A DNA stretch of 64,000 nucleotides from Aldehydirespirator sp965200005 (GTDB lineage Bacteria > Actinomycetota > Acidimicrobiia > Acidimicrobiales > Aldehydirespiratoraceae), in the NCBI GenBank assembly GCA_965200005.1, contig OZ241331.1, positions 310,001-374,000 of the forward strand, in the 5' to 3' direction. Of this stretch, positions 42,647-51,621 are shown one piece after another. Within the stretch, counting starts at the first letter, position 1. Every line of letters starts with the position of its first letter. Below the pieces are notes generated by a model that saw only the letters and a program-made list of their open reading frames with translations, did not search any database and was not told where the DNA came from. The translations under genes and the position numbers were made by a program.

Positions 42647-44455
42647 TTACTGGTCGATCGAGGCGGCTTCGGCTACGTGACCAGAGTTGGCTGCGAGGCC
42701 ACCAACACCGGCACGTGATCCGGCCGTGAACTGGGTCTCCACTAGCCACAGGTAGGGCAACTCAGCTGTCAAGATCTGCTGGATCTCGCTGTAAAGCTCG
42801 CCACGTTGTGACACGTCAGGGGTGCTTGCTGCAGCATGGAACAACTCGTCGATGTCAGCATTCACATACCCGGCGCCGTTCGAGAACGGGATGTCACCGA
42901 TGTTGGTCGAGATGTACATACGGCTCACACCGATTGATGGATCGGTGTTGTTGCAGTAGCTGATGATGTTGGTGTCGAAGTCACGTTCACCAAAGACTTT
43001 GGGCAAGAAGGCACTGCGATCTAGAGGCGTTACCTGAACATCAATGCCCACCTCGGCGAGATTCTGGCGGATGACTTCGCCGTATTTCGGAAACACGCCG
43101 AAGCTAAACAGCAACAGATCGATCTCAAATCGTGTTCCGTCACTGCTGTATCCGGCTTCATCCAGTAGCTGGTTTGCAAGTTCAATGTCATAGGGATAAT
43201 TCGTGACATCGCTGGTGTAGGCGAACTCCATTTGACTGTTGATCGGGCCGGTGGCGACGCGACCCTGACCGAAGATCACCTGGGCAACCAACTGGTCGCG
43301 ATTCACGGCATGAGCGATCGCTTGACGCACGCGGACGTCACTGAAGACATCCCTATCAAGGTTAAACGTCAACGTCGGGATGCAGAATCCACCACCAGGG
43401 CCACTATTGACACTGTGCAGCACGATCGAGTCGTCCGCGCTGAGCCGCTCAACCTCTGCACCAGGAACACGCCAGATGTAGTCAACTTCTCCTTCTTCAA
43501 GCGCCAACAACTGGGTATTGGCATCAGGAATCACCCGGAAGACAACCCGATCAAGATAGGGCAGTCCCTCCTTGAAATAGTCATCGTTTCGCACCATCGT
43601 GATCTGGTTGTCAATCTCGTAGGACTCAAGCACGAACGGGCCAGTTCCTACCGGTGTGAGGTTTGCCGCGGCTGTCTGGATGTCTTCAACACCGGCATAG
43701 ATGTGCATCGGCAAGATTGGTGCCTCGGTTGAGTTGAGTCGCTGCAATAGAGCCGCGTACGGCTGAGCGAACCTGAACACGACCGTGTGGTCGTCGGGCG
43801 TGTCAATTGACTCGAGAATGCCACCTAGACCGGATTTGGTTCGAGAGTGGAAGTTCAACAAGATCTCTTCGAATGTGAACTTGACATCCGCTGAGGTCAT
43901 GGCGGTGCCGTCATGCCAGCGCACTCCATCTGCGAGGTGGAATGTGTAGGTGGTGCTGTCTTCGCTGACTTCCCAACTCTCAGCTAGATCGGGGTGAGGG
44001 TTGGCGTTGTCATCGACTTCAACGAGGCCGTTGAATAGCGAACCAGTAACGGCGTGAACGTTGAATCCCGTTGTGATTCCCGGATTGAAGTGACCAGGAT
44101 CGTCTGAGAGGGCCACGACCAGTGTCCCACCTCGGGGCGGGCCTTCAGGTTCGGTTGCCGCCGTGGTTTCTTCCTCAGTCGCCTCAGACTCCTCAGGTTC
44201 GGCCTCCATGCCATCGGAAGGCTCCTCAGCTTGAGACTGTTCCATCTCAGGCTCAGCAGTTGGGTCGGTGGTTTCGGCGTCGGGCTCTGCCGAAGCACTT
44301 GAAGAGTCGTCGGATGTTGATGATGAAGCGTCGGCGACCGCTTCATCACTCGCAGTTACAGCAGAGTCCTCCGTTGTGGAGTCGTCGTCACCGCATGACA
44401 CCGCCAATAGCGTCAACATGGCAGCTATGGCCGTACATCGAAATAACGGTTGCAT
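42647..44455 (-). CDS. Dipeptide/nickel-type ABC transporter substrate-binding lipoprotein (DppA family)
   Basis: 602 aa, ATG 44455 after GGAGG. A lipoprotein signal ends in LLAVSC with Cys21, followed by an 85-residue acidic Ser/Thr/Glu linker similar in composition to the repeats at 32.3 kb. The SBP_bac_5 domain starts at GGTLVVALSDDPGHFNPG (about 110) and contains LAESWEVSEDSTTYTFHLADGV, the family motif. It heads the operon with DppB, DppC, DppD and DppF homologues. Cluster C binding proteins take peptides, sugars, nickel or other small solutes. The nearby HypF and CooC genes make a metal chelate one option and the Ndm-like set a heterocycle another; neither can be chosen from sequence. 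Confidence 0.93.
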   Translation of the reverse strand: MQPLFRCTAIAAMLTLLAVSCGDDDSTTEDSAVTASDEAVADASSSTSDDSSSASAEPDAETTDPTAEPEMEQSQAEEPSDGMEAEPEESEATEEETTAATEPEGPPRGGTLVVALSDDPGHFNPGITTGFNVHAVTGSLFNGLVEVDDNANPHPDLAESWEVSEDSTTYTFHLADGVRWHDGTAMTSADVKFTFEEILLNFHSRTKSGLGGILESIDTPDDHTVVFRFAQPYAALLQRLNSTEAPILPMHIYAGVEDIQTAAANLTPVGTGPFVLESYEIDNQITMVRNDDYFKEGLPYLDRVVFRVIPDANTQLLALEEGEVDYIWRVPGAEVERLSADDSIVLHSVNSGPGGGFCIPTLTFNLDRDVFSDVRVRQAIAHAVNRDQLVAQVIFGQGRVATGPINSQMEFAYTSDVTNYPYDIELANQLLDEAGYSSDGTRFEIDLLLFSFGVFPKYGEVIRQNLAEVGIDVQVTPLDRSAFLPKVFGERDFDTNIISYCNNTDPSIGVSRMYISTNIGDIPFSNGAGYVNADIDELFHAAASTPDVSQRGELYSEIQQILTAELPYLWLVETQFTAGSRAGVGGLAANSGHVAEAASIDQ

Positions 44456-44548
44456 TCATTTACCTCCAAAAGGTCTCAAGCAACCTACACCGGGGGGAGC
44501 GCAGTCCCCGAGACGGTAGACAAACGACGCGCTTTCGTACAAGTATAG

Positions 44549-44567
44549 TATATGTAAATTGCATATA
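44549..44567. promoter_or_regulatory. AT-rich inverted repeat in the dppA-hypF divergent region
   Basis: TATATG-N7-CATATA is a 6-bp inverted repeat in the only very AT-rich patch of the window. On the minus strand TATAAT (44567-44572) directly adjoins it and could be the -10 box of the dppA operon, with a leader of about 100 nt; its -35 is poor. A regulator bound to the palindrome would cover that promoter. On the plus strand TTGACC at 44583 could serve hypF. Confidence 0.4.
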
Positions 44568-44718
44568 TTATAGGTAAGGCATTTGACCTTTTTGGCTCCG
44601 GCACGCGACTCTGGCAGCACCGAGATTGACGCCCTGACTTAGCTATCCGTTAGGCCAACACGGCGTGCGGATCCCTTCGGTCAATCGAACTTCAGATGGT
44701 GGTACAGATAAGTCCGAC

Positions 44719-47013
44719 ATGGTAAGTAGGCGGCATCTAGCAGTGACAGGGACGGTTCAGGGTGTGGGATTCCGACCGTTCTTGCACCGCTTAGCGCGGC
44801 GCTTGTCATTAACCGGAGTCGCCGGAAACGACACGTCCGGCGTGTGGTGCGAGATTCAGGGTGCCGAAGCCAATCTCGACGAGTTCCAACGGCACGTCTT
44901 GAGGGCCGCGCCCCCGCTAGCTCGGGTCGACAGTGTGACTTCTACTCGGATTGCTGCTCTTGTGAACGAGAGGACCTTTGAGATCAAGCCAAGCCGGAGT
45001 GATCCCGCGCTCACCTCGGCTGTCACGCCGCCAGATGCAGCCATTTGCTCGCCCTGCCAACGAGAGATTTCCGACCCCGCTCGGCGGCGGTTCGGGTATG
45101 CATTCACCTGCTGCACTGACTGCGGGCCACGGTTCACGGTGGTCGAGGCCTTGCCATACGACCGTGAACGCACCTCCATGGCGGAGTTTGAACTGTGCGA
45201 AGCCTGCGACCGTGAGTACCGAGATCCCAGCGATCGGCGTCATCACGCACAGGCGTTGTGTTGCCCGGATTGCGGACCGGAGTTGTGGGTGAAGCCCAAC
45301 GTTTCTGTGTGTTCTTCGCAGCCTCGAGTTCATGGTGATGGTGATGAGATTGCGCAAGCAGCCGAGTTGCTTCGTTCAGGGAACATTGTCGCGATCAAGG
45401 GTGTCGGTGGGTACCAGTTGGCTTGCCGAGCAGATGACGCTTCGGTAGTCCAACGTCTGCGGATCGGTAAGGATCGCCCGCACAAGCCCTTTGCGCTGCT
45501 GGTTGCCGCGCTGGAGGCTGCCCGCGAGGTCGTGCAGCTCAACGACCTAGCAGCCGAGCACCTAGCTGGCTTTGAAACGCCGATCATGCTGGCGCAGCGC
45601 CATGCGGATTCGTCCGTAGCGCCAAACGTTGCTCCCGACACGGCGCTGCTCGGTGTGATGCTGCCTGCTTCGCCGCTTCACTCGTTGCTAGCCAAGGCTG
45701 CGGGCGTGCCGCTCGTGTGTACCAGCGGCAACCGACGAGGCGAACCGATCACCACCGCCAATGATGCTGCGATCGTCCAACTCGGTGACGTGTCGGACGC
45801 CGTACTTGGACACAACCGCAGGATTGTTCGGCGAGCGGACGACTCGGTAGGCAGGGTTGTTGCTGGCGACTTTCAGTTGCTGCGAAGAGCTCGAGGTTTT
45901 GCGCCAACGCCGGTGCCGCTTGCTGGCGATGGTGCTGTCGTGTTGGGAGTGGGCGCTGAACTAAAGAACACGGTCTGTGTTTCGCTGGGCTCTCAGGCAC
46001 ACATTTCGGTACACATTGGTGACCTGACGAATCCTCAGATATTAGATGCGTTTGAGGTGGCCGTTGCCGAACTGCTGGAGTTGAGTGGCGATCAACCGCA
46101 GCTGGTGGCCCATGACCTACACCCCGAGTACCTCTCGACCAAGTTCGCTACGAGTTGTGACCTAGCTCCAACTCTTGGAGTGCAGCATCACCACGCTCAC
46201 CTCGCCTCTTGCGTTGCTGATGCTGGGTATGGGGGCCGGGTGATAGGTGCCATATTTGACGGGATCGGTTGGGGCACCGACGGAACCGTCTGGGGTGGCG
46301 AGTTTCTCGTCGGCAGTGCGTCCGGTTACGAGCGAGCGGCGCACCTTCGACCAGTGCCGATGCCCGGGGGTGCTGCAGCGGTGCGTCAACCATGGAGGAT
46401 GGCTCTGGCCCATCTCGACTCAGCCAGCCTTGCGAATACTGGTGTGATGGCTCGGCTAACTAAACGCGGTGATCACGCTGACCAAGTTGATCCTGTCTTG
46501 GAACTATGCCGAAGCGATCGGACGTTGCGAACGAGCTCGATGGGGCGACTCTTCGATGCGGTGGCAGCGCTGTGTGGGCTCGGCGACGACATCACGTATG
46601 AGGGGCAGGCTGCGATCCGTCTTGAGGACGCGGCCGGGCCGGACGTTCGCAACTACCCAGTAGAGCTTTCCGGTAGCAAACCGGTCGTGATCGAGACCGC
46701 ACCACTCTTCGAGGCAGTAGTGAGTGATCTGGCTTCGGGAGAAAGTGTGGCTCATGTTTCTGGGGCGTTTCACCGCTGGGTTTGTGACCTGATGATCAAA
46801 GTGAGTCGGCGCCTCCGTGACCTGACCGGACTAGAGGCCGTGGCGCTTTCGGGTGGGGTCTTTCAGAATGCCAGGCTCATGGAACTCACCGTCGGTGACC
46901 TTCAAGCAGCAGGCTTCAAGGTGATCCGTCACCGGCATGTTCCCCCAAATGACGGCGGCATCTCCCTAGGCCAGGTAGCCGTCGGTCGGGCTCACCTTCG
47001 GGCCGACAGCTAG
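44719..47013 (+). CDS. hypF: Carbamoyltransferase HypF
   Basis: 764 aa from ATG 44719 (the frame reaches GTG 44665). HypF makes the thiocarbamate on HypE from carbamoyl phosphate, the source of the cyanide ligands of [NiFe]-hydrogenase. Order: acylphosphatase domain with VQGVGFRPF (13-21), two Zn-finger motifs (CSPC...CCTDCG and CEAC...CCPDCG, about 107-193), YrdC domain (about 210-380) and Kae1-like domain with the metal-binding HHHAHLASC near 490. All domains and Zn ligands look intact. No HypA-E or hydrogenase gene is in the window; the only neighbour is a CooC-like ATPase 120 bp downstream on the same strand. An orphan role, or hydrogenase genes elsewhere, are both possible. Confidence 0.93.
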   Translation: MVSRRHLAVTGTVQGVGFRPFLHRLARRLSLTGVAGNDTSGVWCEIQGAEANLDEFQRHVLRAAPPLARVDSVTSTRIAALVNERTFEIKPSRSDPALTSAVTPPDAAICSPCQREISDPARRRFGYAFTCCTDCGPRFTVVEALPYDRERTSMAEFELCEACDREYRDPSDRRHHAQALCCPDCGPELWVKPNVSVCSSQPRVHGDGDEIAQAAELLRSGNIVAIKGVGGYQLACRADDASVVQRLRIGKDRPHKPFALLVAALEAAREVVQLNDLAAEHLAGFETPIMLAQRHADSSVAPNVAPDTALLGVMLPASPLHSLLAKAAGVPLVCTSGNRRGEPITTANDAAIVQLGDVSDAVLGHNRRIVRRADDSVGRVVAGDFQLLRRARGFAPTPVPLAGDGAVVLGVGAELKNTVCVSLGSQAHISVHIGDLTNPQILDAFEVAVAELLELSGDQPQLVAHDLHPEYLSTKFATSCDLAPTLGVQHHHAHLASCVADAGYGGRVIGAIFDGIGWGTDGTVWGGEFLVGSASGYERAAHLRPVPMPGGAAAVRQPWRMALAHLDSASLANTGVMARLTKRGDHADQVDPVLELCRSDRTLRTSSMGRLFDAVAALCGLGDDITYEGQAAIRLEDAAGPDVRNYPVELSGSKPVVIETAPLFEAVVSDLASGESVAHVSGAFHRWVCDLMIKVSRRLRDLTGLEAVALSGGVFQNARLMELTVGDLQAAGFKVIRHRHVPPNDGGISLGQVAVGRAHLRADS

Positions 47014-47133
47014 CGTTTGGCCTTAAGCACGCGCCCCAACCAAACCCGGGTAGTCAACGCAACGGTTCGACCCGTAGTGAAGTCCCGCTTGAACTGAGCA
47101 CCGCGGGCCAAACAGAAGACAAGGAGTTGCGAA

Positions 47134-47898
47134 GTGAAGATTGGAGTTGTTGGCAAGGGTGGAGTGGGCAAGACAACTCTGAGTGCGCTGTTAGCGCGAA
47201 CCCTGACACTCAGGGGTCGGAGTGTTCTGGCAGTGGACACCGACTCCAACCCCAACCTTGGGCTGTCGCTTGGACTCAGCGGCGATGAGACCGAAGCGCT
47301 GCCCGTTGTGCCTCGCTCGATTGTTGTCGGACATCGGGGTGACCTGACCGTCGGTGAGTTAATGTCTGACTATTCGGCTCAAACGCCCACAGGGGTCTCG
47401 GTGATGTCAGCGCTGCGGGTGACCGAGGCAGCCGCTGGATGCACGTGTGGGGGTCATGCCACGGTGCGCAGCCTGCTCGGCGAGGCAATCGAGACTGAAG
47501 TAGACGACACCATCGTGGACATGGAGGCTGGCATCGAGCATCTGAGTCGCTCGGGGGGAACTCTTGCTCATGCCGATGTTCTCGTGTTGGTGATGGAGCC
47601 AAGTGTCAAAGCGGTAATCACAGCACGCCGCACGATCGCACTAGCACGCGATCTGGGCATCAATTCCTTTGTGGGAGTAGCGAACAAACTCCGAGCCGGC
47701 GAGCACTCGCTGATGACTCAGTTGTGCGAGCGACACAACGTGCCCCTTGATGTGACGATCCCCGCCAGCACAGCCCTAGCAGCAGCCGACCGCCAAGGAA
47801 TCCCACTCTCACGGTCGGCGGCCCCCAAAGTCTGGTCAGCCATCGACTCCCTAACCGAATGTCTTCTCGATCACTCTCCCCAACTCATCGCCCATTGA
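47134..47898 (+). CDS. CooC-like P-loop ATPase with Cys-x-Cys motif
   Basis: 254 aa, GTG 47134 after AAGGAG. Walker A GKGGVGKTT (8-16), the DTDSNPNLGLSLG segment (35-47), metal-binding CTC (Cys103 and Cys105), DMEAGIEHL switch II near 129 and the NKLR base-recognition site. CooC inserts nickel into carbon monoxide dehydrogenase, and relatives mature other nickel or Fe-S enzymes. It follows hypF on the same strand, suggesting a shared metalloenzyme maturation role. It is the closest visible relative of the UGA-containing ATPase at 30433 and shows what residues those UGAs replace. Confidence 0.88.
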   Translation: MKIGVVGKGGVGKTTLSALLARTLTLRGRSVLAVDTDSNPNLGLSLGLSGDETEALPVVPRSIVVGHRGDLTVGELMSDYSAQTPTGVSVMSALRVTEAAAGCTCGGHATVRSLLGEAIETEVDDTIVDMEAGIEHLSRSGGTLAHADVLVLVMEPSVKAVITARRTIALARDLGINSFVGVANKLRAGEHSLMTQLCERHNVPLDVTIPASTALAAADRQGIPLSRSAAPKVWSAIDSLTECLLDHSPQLIAH

Positions 47899-47923
47899 GT
47901 CGCCGCTCGGTTAGCGTTCCCAT

Positions 47924-48679
47924 ATGACCAGAGCACTTACCGCAGCAGAGCGATACTTTGAGCGTCGTTTAAAAGATCCCGAGTATCGGCAGGCATTTCT
48001 GGCCTCTCGCCAACAGACCTTACAATTCAACCGGATTGTCAGCGCCTTGCGCGACTGCCAGCAGGATCGAAATTGGACGGATACCGAGTTAGCTGACCGA
48101 GCCGAAGTGCCTCCCGAGGACGTGACCGACCTGTTCACCATGAAGAGACCCGATCCCCGGTTCTCCACAGTGGTCGCACTTGCGTTTGCTCTCCACCTTG
48201 AGGTCGTCGTACATACATCACTCAATGATGAAGACTCTGACCTCGCCGACCACGTTCCATCAACGAACAACGTGCTTGAAACGGTGAACACTCACCGAGC
48301 CCGACCGCAAGCCATTGCTAGCTTGCCCTTCGTGGTCGCACCGCGCACCGGAGCAGAACGCTACTTTGCGCAGCTGCTCAAAGATCCAGAATACGCCCGT
48401 GCCGTTGAGGAAGAATGGCAGCGAACCTCACAGTTTGACCAGGCGATACGAACGTTGCAGCAGAGCCAGCAGGATCGAAACTGGACGGATGCAAAACTGG
48501 CTGAAGAGGCTGAACTTCCTCCCGAGGATGTCACCGATTTGTTCACCATGAAGAGACCTGATCCGCCGCTGTCCACAGTGGTCGCCCTGGCATTCGCACT
48601 GGATTATCGCGTCACGCTTGTGCCGTCAGAACGTCACCAACACGCTTCGGATGCCAACCAAGAGGCACTCGTCGCCTAG
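47924..48679 (+). CDS. Tandem-duplicated XRE/HigA-like helix-turn-helix protein
   Basis: 251 aa made of two homologous ~100-residue halves. Each has AERYF..(R/L)LKDPEY, then Q(F)N/D..I..L..(C/S)QQDRNWTD..LA..AE(V/L)PPEDVTDLFTMKRPDP and STVVALAFAL. The ...YF...DPEY... opening followed by an XRE helix-turn-helix is typical of antitoxins of the HigA kind. The halves are very similar at DNA level too, so the duplication is recent. No toxin gene is adjacent. It starts 26 nt after the CooC-like gene and may be co-transcribed. A fused dimer could bind DNA as a pseudo-dimer in one chain. Confidence 0.78.
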   Translation: MTRALTAAERYFERRLKDPEYRQAFLASRQQTLQFNRIVSALRDCQQDRNWTDTELADRAEVPPEDVTDLFTMKRPDPRFSTVVALAFALHLEVVVHTSLNDEDSDLADHVPSTNNVLETVNTHRARPQAIASLPFVVAPRTGAERYFAQLLKDPEYARAVEEEWQRTSQFDQAIRTLQQSQQDRNWTDAKLAEEAELPPEDVTDLFTMKRPDPPLSTVVALAFALDYRVTLVPSERHQHASDANQEALVA

Positions 48680-48826
48680 ACCAAAGTTGCAGCCTTGGAC
48701 GCGGCCGCTAGGTGAACTTTCGCCTTCTCAAGAACTCTTGCCGATAACGCGTTGAGCCTCAAATTGCTCCAAATATGGCAAGACTCTACAAACTTCTCAA
48801 GCGAGATCAGCCTCCGGATCCGGTGA

Positions 48827-49864
48827 TCAGGGGTTGTGGCGGTGGCGGTGGTGTAGGTCGGGGACGTGGGGATGGCTGTGAACTACACGGCGGTGATTGT
48901 GCATGTGTGAGTGGCGGCCTGCATCGGAGCCGTTGTGAGAGTGTGCGTGGTGTTCGTCGTCGTGAGTGTGTTCATGGTCGTGTTCCATCTCCTCATGAGA
49001 GTGTTCATGACTGTGAGCAGACTCGATCGAGACTGCGACCCCAGTAGCTGCGATCGCTACGGCGATGATCTGAGCGATCGTGACCGGCTCACCGAGCACG
49101 ACCCAAGCGATCAATGCACCTATGAATGGCGCAGCCGCAAAGATGACTTGGCCCCGAGCAGCACCAAGATCGCGGGCACCCTTCACCCACAAGACGATCG
49201 ATGCGCCATATCCCCACGCACCGATTACCAGCGCACTCAGTACCTGACCAATGCTTATGTCGGTAACACCGCCCGCGGCCATGAGGCCCAAAGCCAGGTT
49301 TGCAGTGCCTGCAACGAAGCCTTTGAGAAGGACGACATGCTCGGGGCTCAGCTGATCAATCTTGGCTGTAACACCATTGTCAATGCCCCATGCGCAGCAG
49401 GCCGCCGCAATCAGCAACGCGCCGAAACTGAGTGTCGCTCCGGGTTGCCAGGTCAGAATCACACCCGCTCCGGTTACAAGTGCAGCCCCCAAGACAACGC
49501 GCCGGCCGAGGTATTCCTTAAAGATCGTCGCCGCCAGCAGAACGGTCGCAGCCAACTCAAGGTTCAACAAGATTGAAGCAGTAGCCGCGGGGGCTCGAGC
49601 CAAGCCTTCAACGAGCAACGCAGGGCCAACCGCGCCACCCGCTATCACGGCTACCAGTGCAGGTCTCCAGTCACGCTTGAGTACCACCAAAGTTGGGGGT
49701 GAGCGAACCACCGACGGGATGACTGCAAGACCTGCACCCACATACAACAGCCCGGCCAGCACCAGCGACGGGGCATCACCCGCGAGCTCAGAAGCCGCAG
49801 GCGCAGAAGCACCAAAGAGCACCGCAGCTAGCAAGCACCGCAGCACTCCAGCCCTAACAGCCAT
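48827..49864 (-). CDS. EamA-family (DMT) transporter with His-rich C-terminal tail
   Basis: 345 aa from ATG 49864 after GGGGGAG; a longer frame to 50074 lacks such a site. Ten hydrophobic helices form two EamA repeats (ending near residue 270), with the repeat hallmark LGEPVTIAQIIAVAIAATG in the last helices. The final ~75 residues contain more than 20 His with Asp/Glu (SHEHSHEEMEHDHEHTHDDE and similar). Such tails bind Ni, Zn or Co in metal transporters and chaperones; on a DMT protein this is unusual and suggests metal export or sensing rather than the usual metabolite transport. The HypF and CooC genes nearby fit a nickel link (inference). Confidence 0.85.
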   Translation of the reverse strand: MAVRAGVLRCLLAAVLFGASAPAASELAGDAPSLVLAGLLYVGAGLAVIPSVVRSPPTLVVLKRDWRPALVAVIAGGAVGPALLVEGLARAPAATASILLNLELAATVLLAATIFKEYLGRRVVLGAALVTGAGVILTWQPGATLSFGALLIAAACCAWGIDNGVTAKIDQLSPEHVVLLKGFVAGTANLALGLMAAGGVTDISIGQVLSALVIGAWGYGASIVLWVKGARDLGAARGQVIFAAAPFIGALIAWVVLGEPVTIAQIIAVAIAATGVAVSIESAHSHEHSHEEMEHDHEHTHDDEHHAHSHNGSDAGRHSHMHNHRRVVHSHPHVPDLHHRHRHNP

Positions 49865-50112
49865 CTCCGCTCCCCCAACGATGTCGATCCGAAAGGCGTG
49901 ATGCACGATTGCCGACTCGCACATCAACAACGTTGCCAACGAGTCCGCCGGAACAAAATCCAAGCGGTGTGCCCGACTGGGAGTTCGCTTCAGCGGAGCC
50001 GTTCGACCAAGGGGCGGACACAACTCCCATGTTGCTAGATGACTGCACCACTTCGCACCATCCAGCCAAGCCAATCCCTTAAGCAGTTGTCGGCCAATAG
50101 CCCATCACAAGG
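49865..50112. other. Intergenic stretch without a recognisable gene
   Basis: The 458 bp between the EamA transporter start and the DUF4143 gene contain no credible coding region. The transporter promoter must lie in this left half. The right half (50113-50272) is the repeat array described separately. Confidence 0.6.
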
Positions 50113-50272
50113 CGTCCAATCCGAAGCGTAGAAAGCGTCCAATCCGAAGCACAGGAACCGTCCAATCCAAAGCGTAGAAGCGCGAGGATTTGCAGCGTAG
50201 GAAGTCGTGGATTTGCAGCGTAGAGAGCTGAGAATATGTAGTGTATAGGGGTGTGGAATTGCAGCGTAGAGC
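50113..50272. repeat. Degenerate tandem array of seven ~23-bp units
   Basis: Seven head-to-tail units of 22-24 bp start at about 50113, 50136, 50159, 50182, 50206, 50228 and 50251. Shared core: GGATTTGCAGCGTAG in the later units and CCAATCCGAAGCGTAG in the first three. The first three resemble each other most. Adjacent units have no unique spacers, so this is not a CRISPR. It ends 50 bp before the DUF4143 ATPase start and spans the likely promoter of that gene; about two helical turns per unit would place bound proteins on one DNA face. Confidence 0.8.
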
Positions 50273-50322
50273 ACCGCGCACCTCTAAGGCTGGAACTTGA
50301 GAACGGTTAGCTCAGGTCCGCT

Positions 50323-51609
50323 ATGAGGTTCAGACCGCAAACGGAATACCAGCACCGTGTCGTAGATGACCAACTCGAGAAGTTACTGTCGATCCTGCCC
50401 GCAATCAGCATCGAAGGTCCCCGAGCCGTCGGCAAAACCTGGACTGGGTCGAGGTGGGCTCGCACGACCTACGACCTCGATGATCCTGAGACACTTGCGC
50501 TCGTCGAAGCCGATCCGTCCAAGTTGGTGCGCGGCGAGCCACCGGTATTCATCGACGAGTGGCAGCGCTACCCGCCATCGTGGGACCTGGTACGCCGCGC
50601 TGTTGATCGAGGCGCACCACCTGGCAGCTTTCTCCTCGCTGGATCGACGGCACCCGAGACACCTCCCACACACTCAGGAGCAGGTCGCATCGTGACACTA
50701 CGAATGCGGCCCATGAGCTTGGCCGAGCGCGGTGTCGGCAAACCAACGGTGAGCATCGGAGCGTTGCTGCAGGGTGACCGTCCCCCCATCGACGGCGAGA
50801 CAGACGAGGGGCTCGAGGACTATGTCGACGAGATCATGTCTGGAGGCTTCCCCGGACTTCGCCGACTTAGCGCGGCCGGCCTGCGCTTTTCACTCGACGG
50901 ATATCTGGATCGGGCTGTCGAACATGACCTAGCGCTAATGGGCTATCGGGTGCGACGCCCCGGCATTCTGCGTCGCTGGCTCTCTGCCTACGCGGCCGCG
51001 ACGGCTACAACCGCCAAATACGAGACCATCAGAGATGCCGCCACCGGTGGGGAGGCCGACAAACCCGCCAGAACCACGACTGCGGCGTACCGCGACCTGC
51101 TCGAAGCGATGTGGCTGGTCGATCCGCTTCCGGCTTGGTGGCCGGTGGGTCGCCCTCTCGGACGTCTTAAGCGAGGACCGAAGCATCACCTCGCCGATCC
51201 GGCATTTGCGGCACGGTTGATGGGTGCGACTGGTGCGAGACTGCTGTCCCCTGATAAGCGTCTATCCCGGCTTGCCGGTTCGGGGCCACTGCTCGGAGCG
51301 TTGTTCGAGTCGCTGGTAACGCTCAACGTCCGGGTGTATGCCCAGGCCGCCAGAGCCAATGTGAGTCATCTCCGAAGTTGGGGAGACCGGCAAGAGGTCG
51401 ATCTGATTGTGGAGAAGGAAGGACAGGTTGTTGCCATTGAAGTGAAGTTGTCAGCCGTAGCCAAGCAAGCCGACACCAGTCACCTCCGCTGGCTTAGACA
51501 TCAACTCGGCGACAACCTCGCCGATGCCGTAATCGTGACAACAGGTCGGTACGCCTACCGCGACCGAGATGGAATAGCAGTAGTACCCGCCGCCCTCCTC
51601 GGCCCGTAG
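50323..51609 (+). CDS. AAA_14/DUF4143 ATP-binding protein
   Basis: 428 aa. N-terminal P-loop EGPRAVGKTW near 31-40, a Walker B-like PPVFIDEWQRYP near 73-84, then the LLAGSTAPE sensor region. The C-terminal DUF4143 nuclease-like domain ends in DRQEVDLIVEKEGQVVAIEVKLS, the D-E-K pattern of PD-(D/E)XK folds. This is a very widespread, often mobile family of unknown function. It converges with the last DISARM gene (12 bp between stops) and has a repeat array upstream. Confidence 0.9.
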   Translation: MRFRPQTEYQHRVVDDQLEKLLSILPAISIEGPRAVGKTWTGSRWARTTYDLDDPETLALVEADPSKLVRGEPPVFIDEWQRYPPSWDLVRRAVDRGAPPGSFLLAGSTAPETPPTHSGAGRIVTLRMRPMSLAERGVGKPTVSIGALLQGDRPPIDGETDEGLEDYVDEIMSGGFPGLRRLSAAGLRFSLDGYLDRAVEHDLALMGYRVRRPGILRRWLSAYAAATATTAKYETIRDAATGGEADKPARTTTAAYRDLLEAMWLVDPLPAWWPVGRPLGRLKRGPKHHLADPAFAARLMGATGARLLSPDKRLSRLAGSGPLLGALFESLVTLNVRVYAQAARANVSHLRSWGDRQEVDLIVEKEGQVVAIEVKLSAVAKQADTSHLRWLRHQLGDNLADAVIVTTGRYAYRDRDGIAVVPAALLGP

Positions 51610-51621
51610 AAGGCAACTCAT

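Noticed and set aside
50113..50272. CRISPR array
   Set aside because: Units are contiguous with no unique spacers, the units themselves vary, and there are no cas genes in the window.
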